From assembly GCA_016186625.1 (NCBI GenBank), contig JACPLG010000005.1, positions 1-64,000 of the forward strand: a stretch of 64,000 nucleotides of DNA. The letters are read 5' to 3'. The DNA comes from Candidatus Levyibacteriota bacterium. Lineage in GTDB: Bacteria; Patescibacteria; Microgenomatia; Levybacterales; UBA12049. Below, one piece after another: positions 63,985 through 64,000 of the stretch. The notes under the pieces were generated by a model. It was not told the origin of the DNA. It saw only the letters and a list, made by a program, of their open reading frames with translations, and ran no database searches. The stretch's first letter is position 1. Each line of letters opens with the position of its first letter. The position numbers and the translations under genes are program-made.

Positions 63985-64000
63985 CCGCTGAGACATAAGC

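Noticed and set aside
1..64000. CRISPR arrays, tRNA or rRNA genes, insertion sequences and prophage
   Set aside because: No regular direct repeats with unique spacers, no cloverleaf-like segments in the gaps I read, and no transposase, integrase or phage protein motifs. The repeats seen are hairpins of degenerate short units. A tRNA scan would be needed to be certain.

Overview
The window reads as a contiguous piece of chromosome from an ultra-small bacterium of the Candidate Phyla Radiation (Patescibacteria), most like the Microgenomates group. This assignment is inference from gene content and style. The signs are an AT-rich, densely packed genome; a class I (archaeal-type) lysyl-tRNA synthetase and a short archaeal-type aspartyl-tRNA synthetase; a YfhO-like membrane protein; a four-helix-bundle S23 protein; a type IV pilus operon; abundant small single-membrane-segment proteins of unknown function; and short palindromic elements inserted in frame in housekeeping genes. 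TGA is used as a stop and release factor 2 is present, so the code appears standard. I found no rRNA, tRNA, CRISPR array, transposase or prophage genes.

Layout. 1-3557: aspartate kinase (cut by the window edge), dapB, dapA and asd, the aspartate route to tetrahydrodipicolinate. 3600-10148: class I LysRS, an ITP/XTP pyrophosphatase, an S23-type protein, SerRS and SecA. 10155-12557: YfhO-like membrane protein. 12679-20371: type IV pilus cluster (PilB, PilC, several prepilin-like proteins, one carrying a beta-propeller-like ectodomain, and a separately promoted major pilin). 20459-23433: a glycosyltransferase with two frameshifts, a large unknown protein and a tiny membrane protein. 23426-29027: MGMT-like protein, UppP, transketolase, GAPDH, RpiB and a PfkB kinase (central carbon metabolism and cell wall lipid carrier recycling). 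29238-37626: RF2, FtsE, FtsX and a coiled-coil M23 protein (division and cell wall), TsaE-TsaC-TsaB (tRNA t6A), a CAP-domain protein. 37672-47023: surface-glycan island with nucleotide-sugar enzymes (RmlA, RmlB, Ugd, Rmd, Gmd, Uxs) and two polyprenyl-linked glycosyltransferases. 47120-50997: small zinc-ribbon proteins, unknown proteins, DUF4446, DUF3048 and a winged-helix regulator. 50994-53354: SecD and SecF. 53374-58032: broken Nudix gene, YqeY, a TrpR-like regulator with its probable operator, an ABC-2 exporter and CCA-adding enzyme. 58086-63984: RecJ, two unknown proteins, AspRS and a D,D-carboxypeptidase.

Recurring themes. First, most genes that head a transcription unit have a -10 hexamer ending exactly 6 bases before the start codon, so their mRNAs should be leaderless, while several operon-internal genes and several unknown genes have Shine-Dalgarno sites. 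Second, at least five intergenic gaps hold imperfect hairpins whose arms are built from short tandem units of 7-9 bases. Third, several enzymes carry in-frame insertions made of inverted repeats or repeat-like strings (YfhO, transketolase, FtsE, RecJ twice). The most unusual protein is the M23 peptidase beside FtsEX, in which the order of the catalytic motifs is circularly permuted.
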